From contig NC_088312.1 in the NCBI RefSeq assembly GCF_910592395.1, positions 1,984,001 to 2,048,000 on the forward strand: a stretch of 64,000 bases of DNA. The letters run 5' to 3'. This document shows positions 1 to 11,969 of the stretch, piece after piece. Under the pieces are notes generated by a model. The model searched no databases. It was not told the origin of the DNA and worked only from the letters and a program-made list of their open reading frames with translations. The translations under genes were made by a program, and so were the position numbers. Every line of letters begins with the position of its first letter. Within the stretch, counting starts at the first letter, position 1. This DNA comes from Lineus longissimus. Its lineage: Eukaryota; Nemertea; Pilidiophora; Heteronemertea; Lineidae.

Positions 1-3000
1 GGGTTTTTCTTCTAGAAACATTGGTGTGGTGAAGCACCCGGTGGCTGTCAAACATTAGTTTTTTTGCCCGTAGTTACTTGTGATGTGAGATCGGTTGTTC
101 TGCTCTAAGTGTTTGCTCCAACTTGCACGGTCATTAGCAGTACATGCACATCGAACACGCAGCGATATTAAAGCCATGAGGTATAATCCTGATTCTCTTT
201 GCTCTCTTATATTTCTTTAAAACAGGTATATACATGTACGTTGTCTTTCTATTTTTGATGTCAGGGGTGCCATAACATTATAAGCAATCGTGCACAAATA
301 TACTGAGGCGTTGAGGCATTGGATTGGCCATTAAGATTAGTGCTGTTTTTATCGTTCTCGAGAAGAAAAAAAACAACAGCCGACCAAATCTACTCTCTCA
401 ATGCAATTGACGAGATTGCATGGATTCTGAATCAGTGTAATTGAAATTGCGGCTGTTTAAGGTTTTCTTCTGGGATCGCATAAAAAGGACAGAGCTGAAT
501 TAGGTGAAATTGATGGAAAGCCGAATACACTGGAGAGGCCAATATCAATTGCTCATTGGAAACCGAAAGCAATCATTGTCATTCTAATGAAAACGCCATT
601 CGTCCTTTATCGTGAGAAGCATTTGTACGATGGAGCGCGGTGCGGAATGCGGAAAGAAACGTATCCGAATCTCAATCTATAATGGTCATATCCAAATAGT
701 CGTCACTCAATTCACTTGTCAAACTGAAGTACATTTATTTGCGCTAAACGTATACTTTTCACGCAGCTTTGATGGACCTGTAGTTGTAGTTGCAGTCCTT
801 GAGCATGTACTGCTTTAACATGACCCGGCCGTGGTGGTACATGGAAGTCAGCTGAAATCGTTGTGTGAAAGCGGCCATTATCCCTCTTGGAGATATTACC
901 GCAGTTTTGGCCGCTTATATAAATATGTATCCATATACACGTATTTATTTATTTATTCATAGTAACCTCCGCAAGGGAGAAATATCATATACATTTACAT
1001 CAACAGATACACAAACGATACACTAGATAAAATAGATGGCTAGAAAGAAATAATTCCACCCGCGCAAATATCATTAATCACCTGCTGAGTAAATTGGATA
1101 TCTGTTGACTTATCCAAGGAAAACAACCTACGCGTATAAACTAAAGCTCTGCCTTAGGATATGAGAATCCCGCTGTTGCTCTATGGTAGCCTATACGGTG
1201 GTGTGACTTTTTACAGTGACTGTTTGAGACCGTACGTTGGATGATAATCTCTCACAAGTCGTGAGGAATTTTGAGTCAGACGACATTTCAGCATGCCGGC
1301 CGATCTACCGTCGTTGTGCGTATGTCCATCCTTCTGTGAAAGGAGGAGACTTTATGACTGATGTTCACCATGTTACGGCCTTAGGTATACATTCACCTTA
1401 AATACTGACTAGATAACGATGATTATCACGCTCAGGCCTGTACATGTCGAGCATACTGAGAATTTTAGCATTTTATATTCAGTTGGTATCCTCACCGACA
1501 AGTAACACTACACTCTTTCATGTTGCCTATGAATCATTTATCAAGTAACTTGATGTGGTTAGAATAGGAATCTTCGTGTAGCTCCAACGCAGAAGATGCC
1601 ACCACATTCACTGAAGGACATCTACAATGTCCAAGAATGCATTTCGACGAACATGTAACTGGGTTGTTTGGGGGTTTTGTGAGGTTTCGCATACACATTC
1701 CACGCCGACTTTGAGAGGGAATTTCAGTCGTCTGGCGACAAAGTCTGTTAATAAGTTAATTGGTAAACCAAACTTTTTCATGTTGATGATCCATTGGACC
1801 TGTGCATTAGGCGGAAATTCGTAATCCAAGTCTTTATATAACAGTGTTCCTTTTTTATAATACGTTTGCATCATGTAAACGCTATCAGTAACGTTATAAG
1901 GAAATCGGCGTAGTGTCGAACTTTGATGTCACTTTCAAGATCCTTAACCGCAAATTATGATACCTATCAAGTGCTCTTATCTCTGTAACGCTAGGACATG
2001 CTGTAAGCATTTATCTATAGTAATTTCATTTAGCTTCGTTCGCGCTCCTTGCATCACTGGTGGCAGTTGGCAGAGGCAAAATACGCGGAGTGTTTGAAGA
2101 TCTCAGCTTAATGATTAAACACACGATATCGAAATGGTACCAGTGCCTTAATCAAGCAGTGTTTTTCTGAGATATTTCTCAATACTCGTCTTTCGATGAG
2201 ATTAAACCTCCATGGAACATATCCTCAGAACGTCTTGCTTACTGACGATGGTTTATATTCTCTTGCTCAGTAATTCATAACAAAGGATATATATCGACTA
2301 ATTGGACAGTGTTTTCTGAACAGCCATGCCAAGAAAAATAATATGGCAATGCTCATGCATCACTGTGGTAATCTGTGCGCTTCTCAGTGATTTCCCAGGG
2401 GATTTACATGTCATGAGTCTGGTAAACAAATGTATCGACTCAACCAATGAGCCAAAGACCATTCAGAGCATTTCAATTCATTCTGCAGAAGTCATAGTAG
2501 TCCTCAGATTCCTGCCACACGTGTCTCTAATTTGCTGCATCCTCCTCCACTCTAGCCTTGAAGTCATCGTTTTAAAATGGTGTTCCATTCTCGACCGTTC
2601 CTTCATTGATAGCAGGTTAGCCTTAAATCGGACACAAATCCAGTGGAGAGTTTTATATAGAAAGCTGAATAAGATTTTAAACACTACTATTGCAAGAAGC
2701 TGAGCGGGATTTTTGACGTGGGTTTCAGTCCTGGCGTTTTTATTGTCAAGGCAACTTTGTTTAAGATACGATTCTCCTTCCTTATTCTGCAAATTCTTAC
2801 CCAATTCACTCTCATTTCCTTGTACAATAATTCGATTTACTTTTTATCGTTGCAGTTCGCCTCTCATTAGTCAGCACCACCTCATGTAGTCGCCGATGCG
2901 TATCATCAAATAAAGCAGAGTCAGTCATTCATCTACGCCACCGCGATACAAGCGTATTTATTGTAATGGTTCGACCTATCAGCTAATGGAGGAGTGGAAA

Positions 3001-3221
3001 TCAATTACGAGTACGACCCGTTGAATGAGTTGGTGCGCCAAAAGTGAACACTGACTGAAAATAACGTGCATAACGACATCCAGAATGGGTGTAATTCCAT
3101 CACCTTAGCATCGCTTCGAGAGAGTCCCTTGGTACCAAAGGAAAAAACACTAACACTGTTCATTTTCACAGTTTAGATTGATATTGTTGGGTAACGAGTT
3201 TCGAAATTTGATTTCCCCAAA
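1..3221. other. Left intergenic region, no supported gene
   Basis: I see no recognisable gene in this stretch. Short open frames exist on both strands (about 60-125 codons, for example around 1608-1874 minus and 2326-2804 on both strands), but none shows a known domain and several overlap one another. The last 50 bases before the GPCR start contain a good 3' splice-site-like signal (pyrimidine-rich stretch ending in CAG at about 3172), so the GPCR may have an upstream non-coding exon in this region. Confidence 0.5.
3158..3172 (+). promoter_or_regulatory. Candidate 3' splice site in the GPCR 5' UTR
   Basis: A CTAAC-type branch-like sequence, a T-rich tract and CAG end about 50 bases before the GPCR ATG. 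Intronless-coding receptors often keep an intron in the 5' UTR, so this could be the acceptor of such an intron. No matching donor can be assigned. Confidence 0.3.
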
Positions 3222-4571
3222 ATGGCAAACACAGTTGGAGACCTTGCTACGGTAATAAACAAGGAATACGTAGGAGTGCTCCTACCGATTATCGTTTATA
3301 TGTGCACTTTAGCTGTTGTTGGAACAATCGCCAACACTGTCACCATATTAGTTTCTTGTTGTAAACGTAAACAAATTGGGGGCTTGATTCCTGTGTTCGT
3401 CATACGATGTTTTGGAATAATGGACGTCGTTGTTTGTGCGCTAGCAATACCACTGCAGGTGTCATTTTTGTTCCATTATTTCATATGGAACGAACCGAAG
3501 GCATCCATATTTGACGCCAGACGACTTTTGTGTAAAGGGGTTGCTCGCATCGTCTGCTGGGAAATCGTGGCGACATCACTGATTTTGATTGTAACTGCCC
3601 TGGACCGGTATAATATCGTCTGCAAGAAATTCCGCTACACCCTAACCCCAGCGGGTACAAGATGTATGATATGGTTCTCGCTAATTCTCGCGTTTCTCTT
3701 GGATATTCCGCACGTTATCTTGGGTGATGACGTCACGATTGTGACCGCGAGAGACATCTTTCTATCAAAACCGTATCTGATATACGACGGGATAAACAGT
3801 TCGTTCGTAGCCCAGGATGTCAATGACACGTTTTGGGTCTGTGAGCATGTCCCGCTACATTCACACCTGGAGGACGTCTCCTTTATGTTCTTTGCAATTC
3901 TAGCAATCTTTTTCTTCATTTGCCTCCTCGTGACGTCAGTTTTCTATGGGTTGCTCTGCAGGTATTTCATGGTTCAGGACCCAATGAAAATGCTAACCGA
4001 TGAGGTCATCCGGGTCGTCATCACTCAGAACGAGACTATCACACCAGGGGTTGCTGGGAAACCCGGAATCAAAAAGTCTACAGAGGCTAGAATCTGTGAC
4101 GCGATCAGCAGACAGGGTGGGTCTGCAGATTTGGAACAGCTCTCCGTGCAGTTCAAAGAGGAACTCGAAGGTGGACCTGAAATAGAGGAACTGGACGAAA
4201 AAGATCAAGGAGGGGAGGCCAACACCAGTGGCTGCAATAAAGAAACGGAAAAGTTACATCCCCCTGAACAGCAGGAAGGAATGCAATTCGGCAAATGCCC
4301 TAGAACGACGACCAAAATTATGTTCGCGATTACCATTCTGTATGTGATTACATTGGCCCCGTTTATTGGGCTTCGTCTCTACGGGAAGCTAATGACCGAT
4401 GCAATGGACCAACACAAGGACAGAATAGCAATGTACAACACTGCATTGCTCTTTCTTAATTATCTTTTCTTTCTCAGCAATACAATCAAGCCGTTCCTCT
4501 ATTTCCTGATCGATTCGTCATTCAGACAAGATTGTTATGATTTGTTCAGTTGTACGTGCATTCGAGGTTGA
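3222..4571 (+). CDS. Class A (rhodopsin-like) G protein-coupled receptor, intronless
   Basis: A 449-residue open frame in one exon encodes a seven-transmembrane receptor acting at the cell surface; the ligand cannot be told from sequence. Helix 1 (about 17-45) has the GxxxN motif with N38, helix 2 has D68, helix 3 starts at C104, which should pair with C207 of the second extracellular loop, and D128-R129-Y130 forms the DRY motif. Helix 4 lies near 148-168, helix 5 near 219-245, helix 6 near 363-387 and helix 7 near 405-430. The third intracellular loop is very long (about 245-362) and acidic. Departures from the family: helix 6 has ITLAP instead of CWxP (P380), and NPxxY is KPFLY (N to K at 423, P424 and Y427 kept). 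N191 and N201 are possible extracellular glycosylation sites, and the tail ends in a Cys pair that could be palmitoylated. The ATG has a favourable context (AAAATGG). Receptor class is sure; subfamily (peptide or orphan) is not. Confidence 0.9.
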   Translation: MANTVGDLATVINKEYVGVLLPIIVYMCTLAVVGTIANTVTILVSCCKRKQIGGLIPVFVIRCFGIMDVVVCALAIPLQVSFLFHYFIWNEPKASIFDARRLLCKGVARIVCWEIVATSLILIVTALDRYNIVCKKFRYTLTPAGTRCMIWFSLILAFLLDIPHVILGDDVTIVTARDIFLSKPYLIYDGINSSFVAQDVNDTFWVCEHVPLHSHLEDVSFMFFAILAIFFFICLLVTSVFYGLLCRYFMVQDPMKMLTDEVIRVVITQNETITPGVAGKPGIKKSTEARICDAISRQGGSADLEQLSVQFKEELEGGPEIEELDEKDQGGEANTSGCNKETEKLHPPEQQEGMQFGKCPRTTTKIMFAITILYVITLAPFIGLRLYGKLMTDAMDQHKDRIAMYNTALLFLNYLFFLSNTIKPFLYFLIDSSFRQDCYDLFSCTCIRG

Positions 4572-6024
4572 CCCCAAGTTTTAATTGTATCTCACGTTCA
4601 CAGACTGTTAACCGCAAAATTATGATACTTCTCAATAGTTTTGCGATATGCGAATTTGTGATTTTGGTTTTGCCGAATTGGAGTTCTACTCGTGATATTT
4701 ACTGATACGCATTATTCAGGATAGTTGAGCCAATAATGTAAATGCCATGCAGATCACGTCAATTCTACAGGTTCTTTTTGAGACATAAGACCAAACAGCT
4801 TAAATTGGTGAATTATTTGACATTAGTTTGGTTGGAGTCAATACCGATACTTATTTTGTTGCTGTGAAAGTTAAACGAGTTATTGACTGTAAGAATTGAG
4901 TGAACTGCGACGACGGGATTGAATCCTAATGAATGTCCTCTCTTCGAGTTGGGAAGAAAGGGAAACCAATGACTTCAAGCGATAGTTTGTTAAGCCCACA
5001 AAGTCAATGTGTACTTCCGTCGTGTAATATGTAGGTTGTGAGCAATGCATCAATGCAAATTTAACCAGGAGTATACATATTTCTGGTACATGTATGAGAA
5101 TTCCCTTTTTGGGCGTGAAGTAATTAGTTTCAGTGGTGTTTTCCTGTTTCAAGTCGTCAAAACGGGAGGGGAAACGACTTGAAGACTAGAGGAAAGACCA
5201 GAGGCCCCAGTCTACAAATCGTTTTCTTAAGGGTATTCAGTTCATCTTCTTCAGCGTTAGCCCTGTCGGATATTTTCAAGTAAGAAAACATCAAGCACAG
5301 TATATTATTCATAATTCGGCACATGCCTCGCGTATGGATATCCTATACCATCGGTGGTACACAAAAACCGCAAGATGCGCACCGCCGGGGCGCGGGGCTG
5401 TCCCAATGAACCCGTCGTCAAGTTTGGTGTGGACACTTGCGAGGAAAGCGTGACCGCATCACAAAGCATCCGCTCCAACCTTTCTCGCTAGTGGGCTTTG
5501 CCTACCAACATGAAAAGGTCGTAGCCAACAGGTGGTAAACTCCGGACGCACGTACGTACGTCCTGTCGCATATGGAGATCCAATTAGGATAACGCAATGG
5601 ACTGCCCCGGGAGGCAAAATGGACGGAAGCTCTACCATGGATCGTTCCCATGTAAATATGTCGTCTTTTTAAAGATGTTTAAAAAAATAAATATCATTTG
5701 ATATCCATTTATTCATATGATATTCCATTGGTAGTGTCATTGGTAGTGCCATCTGAGCCATATTTTATCGCAATGAACGTAGGTCTATTGGCGATAAAAG
5801 CAGCTGCTGTACCACAAAAAATATTCGTGTGTAATCTGCTGTATGGTTTGCTGCATGGTTATCAGACCGGGTTTCGAATCACCCAAATAAAAGCATTATT
5901 GACTAGTGAGCCATTCCTTTGAGACAGTAAGACATGTTGTATCTGCGGTACTTGTATTGCCAAATTGCCAATTGTACGTATTTTCGGTATTCGGCTACAA
6001 GGACAACTTCTCAAATATTTTTAC
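4572..6024. other. Intergenic spacer between GPCR and HYKK
   Basis: No gene recognised. It holds a more GC-rich patch around 5375-5560 and a run of ACGT steps near 5550-5562. It separates the 3' end of the + strand GPCR from the 3' end of the minus-strand HYKK (convergent genes). Confidence 0.4.
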
Positions 6025-6030
6025 TTTATT
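6025..6030 (-). terminator. Candidate HYKK polyadenylation signal
   Basis: TTTATT on the + strand (AATAAA on the minus strand) lies about 100 bases downstream of the HYKK stop codon. Position and orientation fit; no cleavage-site data. Confidence 0.4.
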
Positions 6031-6131
6031 TTTGGATTTGACCTCCCCATTTAGGCCTACATTGTTTGGCGACCTAGATTACAATTACCACCGTCACTGG
6101 CCAAATACAATCCTTGGACAGCTGGTAGACA

Positions 6132-9100
6132 CTAAATGGATGCAGCTTCTTCTCGTTTTCTTTCTTCTACAATATCGTTCCAAACTTTCATGACTGTTTC
6201 CTTCGGTGTTTCCCATAGTTTCGCAAGCTGCGGCCAGCCTACAGCACCCGTAGTCAGGCAGTATTCATTGTTATCCAGTCTGTAGTAGTACTCCCCTAGA
6301 ACGACAGACTGGGCATAGCGCGCCGCAACAACCGTCCGCAAAAGGTCAAGTTCAAAGTCTGTCAAGGTGACCTGACTCAGATATCCGGCAAGAACATGGC
6401 CCCCAACTTCAATTGCATCTAACGCTTTGCTACATGTCGAGAGGTACATTATTGTGATGCCGATTTCAAAAAGGTAACATGCATTTGCTATGTCTCCGAA
6501 GTCGATCACCCCGACTAGTTTAAACTTTGTGTCGGTTGTAGGGTTGTCATTTACGTCCATGGTGTCTCTCGGGGCAACCAGAATGTTTTGTTCGTTGTAG
6601 TCACCGTGGATGATACCTTAAAGAGAAAAAAACGTGTGAAGATGCTATTTGATATCATGTATGCACTAAGACAATAGACCGAACTCTGTAGCACTATAGA
6701 CACAGAGAGCGTTTATGACTTCTTTGCTGTTGGAAATAAATGGAGGAAGGTTTTAATGAACACCATACCATGTAAATAGACTTTTATTCCTGAAATTCCC
6801 AGAGTTGCTTTTCCATTTTTTTTCAATATATACCTGAACCGACATTCCTGACCACTGCATGGATCTATGTGTTGTTAATTCATACACACAAAAATAGTGT
6901 CCTGACAACTGTTGTAAAATATTGTATCTCAAGCGAACAAGAGGGTGTGACACGAATTCCGTTCGACTATTTCTGTTCACGTGTTACATTGGTCATACAT
7001 TGGTCATACACTGGTCATGCATTGGTCATATACTGGTCATGCATTGGTCATACACTGGTCATACATTGGTCATACACTGGTCATGCATTGGTTATACACT
7101 GGTCATGCATTGGTCATACACTGGTCATACACTGGTCATACATTGGTCATACACTGGTCATGCATTGGTCATACACTGGTCATACATTGGTCATACATTG
7201 GTCATACACTGGTCATACATTGGTCATACACTGGTCATACATTGGTCATACATTGGTCATACACTGGTCATACATTGGTCATACACTGGTCATACATTGG
7301 TCATACATTGGTCATACACTGGTCATACACTGGTCATACACTGGTCATACATTGGTCATACACTGGTCATACATTGGTCATACACTGGTCATACACTGGT
7401 CATACACTGGTCATACACTGGTCATACACTGGTCATACACTGGTCATACACTGGTCATACACTGGTCATACACTGGTCATACATTGGTCATACACTGGTC
7501 ATACATTGGTCATACATTGGTCAAACATTGGTCATACACTGGTCATACACTGGTCATACATTGGTCATACACTGGTCATACACTGGTCATACACTGGTCA
7601 TACACTGGTCATACATTGGTCATACACTGGTCATACACTGGTCATACATTGGTCATACATTGGTCATACACTAGTCATACACTGGTCATACACTGGTCAT
7701 ACATTGGTCATACATTGGTCATACATTGGTCATACACTGGTCATACACTGGTCATACACTGGTCATACACTGGTCATACACTGGTCATGCACTGGTCATG
7801 CACTGGTCATGCACTGGTCATGCACTGGTCATGCACTGGTCATGCATTGGTAATACACTGGTCATACATTGGTCATACACTGGTCATACACTGGTCATAC
7901 ACTGGTCATACATTGGTCATACACTGGTCATACATTGGTCATACACTGGTCATACACTGGTCATACACTGGTCATACATTGGTCATACACTGGTCATACA
8001 TTGGTCATACACTGGTCATACACTGGTCATACACTGGTCATACACTGGTCATACACTGGTCATACATTGGTCATACACTGGTCATACACTGGTCATACAC
8101 TGGTCATACACTGGTCATACACTGGTCATACACTGGTCATACACTGGTCATACACTGGTCATACACTGGTCATACACTGGTCATACACTGGTCATACACT
8201 GGTCATACACTGGTCATACACTGGTCATGCACTGGTCATGCACTGGTCATGCACTGGTCATACACTGGTCATACACTGGTCATACACTGGTCATACACTG
8301 GTCATACACTGGTCATACACTGGTCATACACTGGTCATACACTGGTCATACACTGGTCATACACTGGTCATACACTGGTCATACACTGGTCATACACTGG
8401 TCATACACTGGTCATACACTGGTCATACACTGGTCATGCACTGGTCATGCACTGGTCATACACTGGTCATACACTGGTCATACACTGGTCATACACTGGT
8501 CATACACTGGTCATACATTGGTCATACATTGGTCATACATTGGTCATACACTGGTCATACACTGGTCATACACTGGTCATACACTGGTCATACACTGGTC
8601 ATGCACTGGTCATGCACTGGTCATGCACTGGTCATGCACTGGTCATGCATTGGTAATACACTGGTCATACATTGGTCATACACTGGTCATACACTGGTCA
8701 TACACTGGTCATACACTGGTCATACACTGGTCATACACTGGTCATACACTGGTCATACACTGGTCATGCACTGGTCATACAATACACTGGTCATACACTG
8801 GTCATACACTGGTCATACACTGGTCATGCACTGGTCATGCACTGGTCATACACTGGTCATACACTGGTCAGACACTGGTCATACACTGGTCATACACTGG
8901 TCATACACTGGTCATACACTGGTCATGCACTGGTCATGCACTGGTCATACACTGGTCATACACTGGTCATACATTGGTCATACACTGGTCATACACTGGT
9001 CATACACTGGTCATACATTGGTCATACACTGGTCATACACTGGTCATACATTGGTCATACATTGGTCATACACTGGTCATACACTGGTCATACACTGGTC

Positions 9101-11471
9101 ATACACTGGTCATACACTGGTCATACACTGGTCATACACTGGTCATACACTGGTCATACACTGGTCATACACTGGTCATACACTGGTCATGCACTGGTCA
9201 TACACTGGTCATACACCGGTCATACACCGGTCATACATTGGTCATACACTGGTCATAGACTGGTCATACACTGGTCATACATTGGCCTTTTCAGATTTTA
9301 ATACCTTTTTGGAGCTTGTCGAAGTGAGATGCCACCTCCTGACAAAATGCTTCAATGACTTCCTCCGCTAGGCGGCGTCTTTGTTCATCTCTAACCGAGT
9401 CGGTAAACTCCCGAAGATTCGATACCCGGTACATGCTCCAAATGTGGAGACGATCATCAAGCTCGGCAAGGTGCTCACTGGAGAAGTCCTGAAAGAGAAT
9501 AGTTATAGACGAATAAAGGATCTAGCATTCAAGATCGCGATTACTAGTAAACGCATGTGGCTGCCACAAAATCGCTAGTGCAACATTTACCTTGAAAACA
9601 TGGTTCATCTTCCCAAGAAATTTCCCAGCTTCGTAGAAAAGATCAAAATCAGGTTGCGGTATCTGGTAAAAGATCGTACCCGGTTTAAACATCAGGAGGC
9701 GAACAATATGCTGCGTGGGGCTATCTGGAAAAATGAGAGGACTATAGCACTGAGGTGAGGAGATGGTTTTAGTTCAGATCGTGCCCTCAAAAATGTCAAC
9801 TGATATTTCGATGGCTTCCCATATTATTCATACCTGCGTACAAGTGTGCCTTCCTTCCAATACTGGCATGGTCAGTAAGCAACGCATGAAATGCATTGAA
9901 GCTCAAGATGCGTAAGATTTTAGTTCTCGCCTCTGAGAAATCAATTAGACCCCGCAGAAGAGCAGGAAAACCTAACGTCAACGTCTCAGTTCTTTTCTTG
10001 ATGTGTTTTGTGGAGATGGCATAAAAACACGTTGGTCATTTGCTCATTTGCATAAAGCTGTCATATACAACACCCCATCTGTCTCATCTGCCCCATCTGC
10101 CACCGGTCAAATGTGTATCATGTGTATCATGAGCATATGTAATGGCTATGTTCAGCTGATCGAAGAATTGTTCAAGTTCGAGTTGTGCGGAATTGGCTTG
10201 GGTCAACGCGTGACCCGAGAGAGCTCTGTCCTACCGCGCGTCTTTCGGAAGTGGCGGTTGCTATGAGGTTGAAACCATACGTTCCCTAGTTGTCTGACAC
10301 TTTATTTGAAAGACTCTGATCCAATTAACCACCTACGCGTTAAAGTCGCTTAGTGTTTCAGGCTCTCCAACTCTATTTTGGAATTGCTGTAACCACAAGT
10401 AGACTGAGCATTCGTTTGTCGATATCCACGATTAATATAGTACTGCAGAATTAATATATTTGGTAAACTGCAACAAAGAAAATTGAAAGAAATATTTTTG
10501 TAACCTCCGGTAGTTGATTTTAGTTACTGGATGACAGTAACCAGAAACTGAACCTCTTTTTCTATTACCAGATATTCTATTCCCCTCCTCATCTTCCTGG
10601 TAGATTGTTTCCAACGAAGAAAGTTTCCCTTCAACAGTTTTGACTGGCAGTGGACACAACCCGGGGATACCGGCATCAAGGTGAAGCATGAGATGGGACT
10701 GGGCATCTAGGGGTAGAATAAAGATTGGTTAACAAGTGTTCTGAACGCCGAACAACGCCAACGTGAACGATTATCCCATTGTTCGACCTCCTGATAACGC
10801 TGTTGAACATACATGTATATTCTTGCATTTCGGGGGCTATGCGAAAAAGGCAATGTTACGAAATTCTTCGTCAACTGTAAATTGAAGTTATGTAATCATG
10901 CTTACATGTGGTTAAGCTAATAAACTGCGCATTCTTTGAGACATTTTGTTTCAATGACAGTTCTTTGACCAATGACGAGTGGCTCGTACAATCAAACGAT
11001 TGCGGTCTCATGTGGATTTGAAGCTCGCGTTGATGGTTAGATAACGTTACGTAAAGGGAGGGTCAGTTTAAAGCCCATTAAAAAAGTTTGTATATACCGA
11101 CGTTCTCTCTGCTGTGTACGTTCTCTCCCACCTACTGTATATGTACCAGAGCGGTATAGGGGTCAGGTTTTGGACCTGCCCAACTTACCGAGATAGCCTG
11201 GCTTCTTACTATCCAAAGTGTTGACTATCTTCAGCACGTATCCGTGCGGCCAGACCTCATCGATGAACTTGTTCTTACAATCAGCGGATACAGTGAGGTG
11301 AAAGTTCCTGTCGTCGTATCCATTGAATTCCTTCACCGCCGTCACAGTAAGGCCATACAGCCGACCCGCCAAGTCCCGGGCCTGAGTCTGAGTGAGCAAA
11401 CACCGGATGGACACGCCAAGTTTGGCCAAGTCCACAGAATCGGACAACAGATGATCAGTCCCCTCAGCCAT
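6132..11471 (-). CDS. HYKK: Hydroxylysine kinase (APH-fold), 5 exons
   Basis: Cytosolic or mitochondrial kinase of lysine catabolism that phosphorylates 5-hydroxy-L-lysine using GTP. Exons on the minus strand: 11189-11471, 10569-10706, 9591-9724, 9305-9488, 6132-6616. All junctions are GT-AG, phases agree, and the joined frame is 407 residues (human about 373). The ATG at 11471 has a good context (ACCATGG). The N-terminal lobe includes YDDRNFHLTV and YVLKIVNT. Exon 5 opens with the aminoglycoside phosphotransferase-type catalytic loop HGDYNEQN (H250, D252, N257), followed by the metal-binding IDFGD (D285) and the family-typical block VGGHVLAGYL. A stretch of about 17 residues between the two motifs is longer than in vertebrates. 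Intron 4 is 2.7 kb and almost entirely an 11-bp tandem array. Identity rests on motif order and block similarity to HYKK/AGPHD1; confidence is high. Confidence 0.9.
6986..9285. repeat. 11-bp minisatellite, about 209 copies, in HYKK intron 4
   Basis: An uninterrupted array of the unit ACTGGTCATAC. The main variants are ATTGGTCATAC and ACTGGTCATGC, with rare single changes (GGTAATAC, GGTCAGAC, GGTCAAAC, CCGGTCATAC) and one break near 8780-8785. About 2.3 kb at 11 bp gives about 209 units. The left third is richer in the ATT variant and the right in ACT; the TGC variant occurs in clusters (for example 7788-7845, 8227-8260, 8600-8648). Because 11 is not a multiple of 3 and no plus-strand frame has a stop, all three + frames stay open and give long artefactual reading frames of the peptide WSYTGHTLVIH. 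It lies antisense within a HYKK intron. Confidence 0.97.
9725..10568 (-). other. HYKK intron 2 without recognised features
   Basis: No RNA gene or repeat recognised. A stop-free stretch on the minus strand (9796-9981) could be mistaken for an exon, but the HYKK model is complete and in phase without it. Confidence 0.4.
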
Positions 11472-11969
11472 GGTCGATATCAACGTGATATACTACTTTG
11501 AAACGATGATTGCGTTCGTCGAGTAGTTTTTATCTGAACTAATTTCTTTGACATATCCATGTACATGTCTATCAATGACCTAATTCAACAATATATAATA
11601 CCAGGACACGTGGGCCTAAAGTTAGGACATATCACAGGTTATGCTTATATTCGTCCCATACACGGACTTTGTGAGACTCGAAAGTGTTGTACATGTTGTA
11701 CATGCTTTAGCACATTACTACTGAGGCATGACGACGTGTGACGGCCTGCCAATTCGACCGTCCACATAACCCCGATTCGGAAAAGGAAATTCAATGGACT
11801 GATTGTGACCTTGTCAATTACACGGATTGAGCTACATGTAGTTATTTTTTGTTTTGAGCCAATTACGGTGGTCATTTCCAGTGATTATGTGTCGAATAGG
11901 TCAGCAACAGGCAAATTAATAGATATTGTCAAATTAAGGTAGAAATTACATGTAGGCCCTATACATAAT

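Noticed and set aside
1608-1874. 88-codon minus-strand frame
   Set aside because: Protein-like composition but no domain, and an overlapping + frame of similar size; not enough support for a gene.
2326-2804. Overlapping frames of 125 (+) and 108 (minus) codons
   Set aside because: Both strands open over the same bases and neither matches a family.
6869-9371. Long + strand reading frames of up to 595 codons
   Set aside because: They are the 11-bp tandem array read through in three frames; no unique sequence or domain is encoded.
9796-9981. Stop-free minus-strand stretch in HYKK intron 2 (SFNAFHALLTDHAS)
   Set aside because: HYKK is complete and in phase without it, and I recognise no family.
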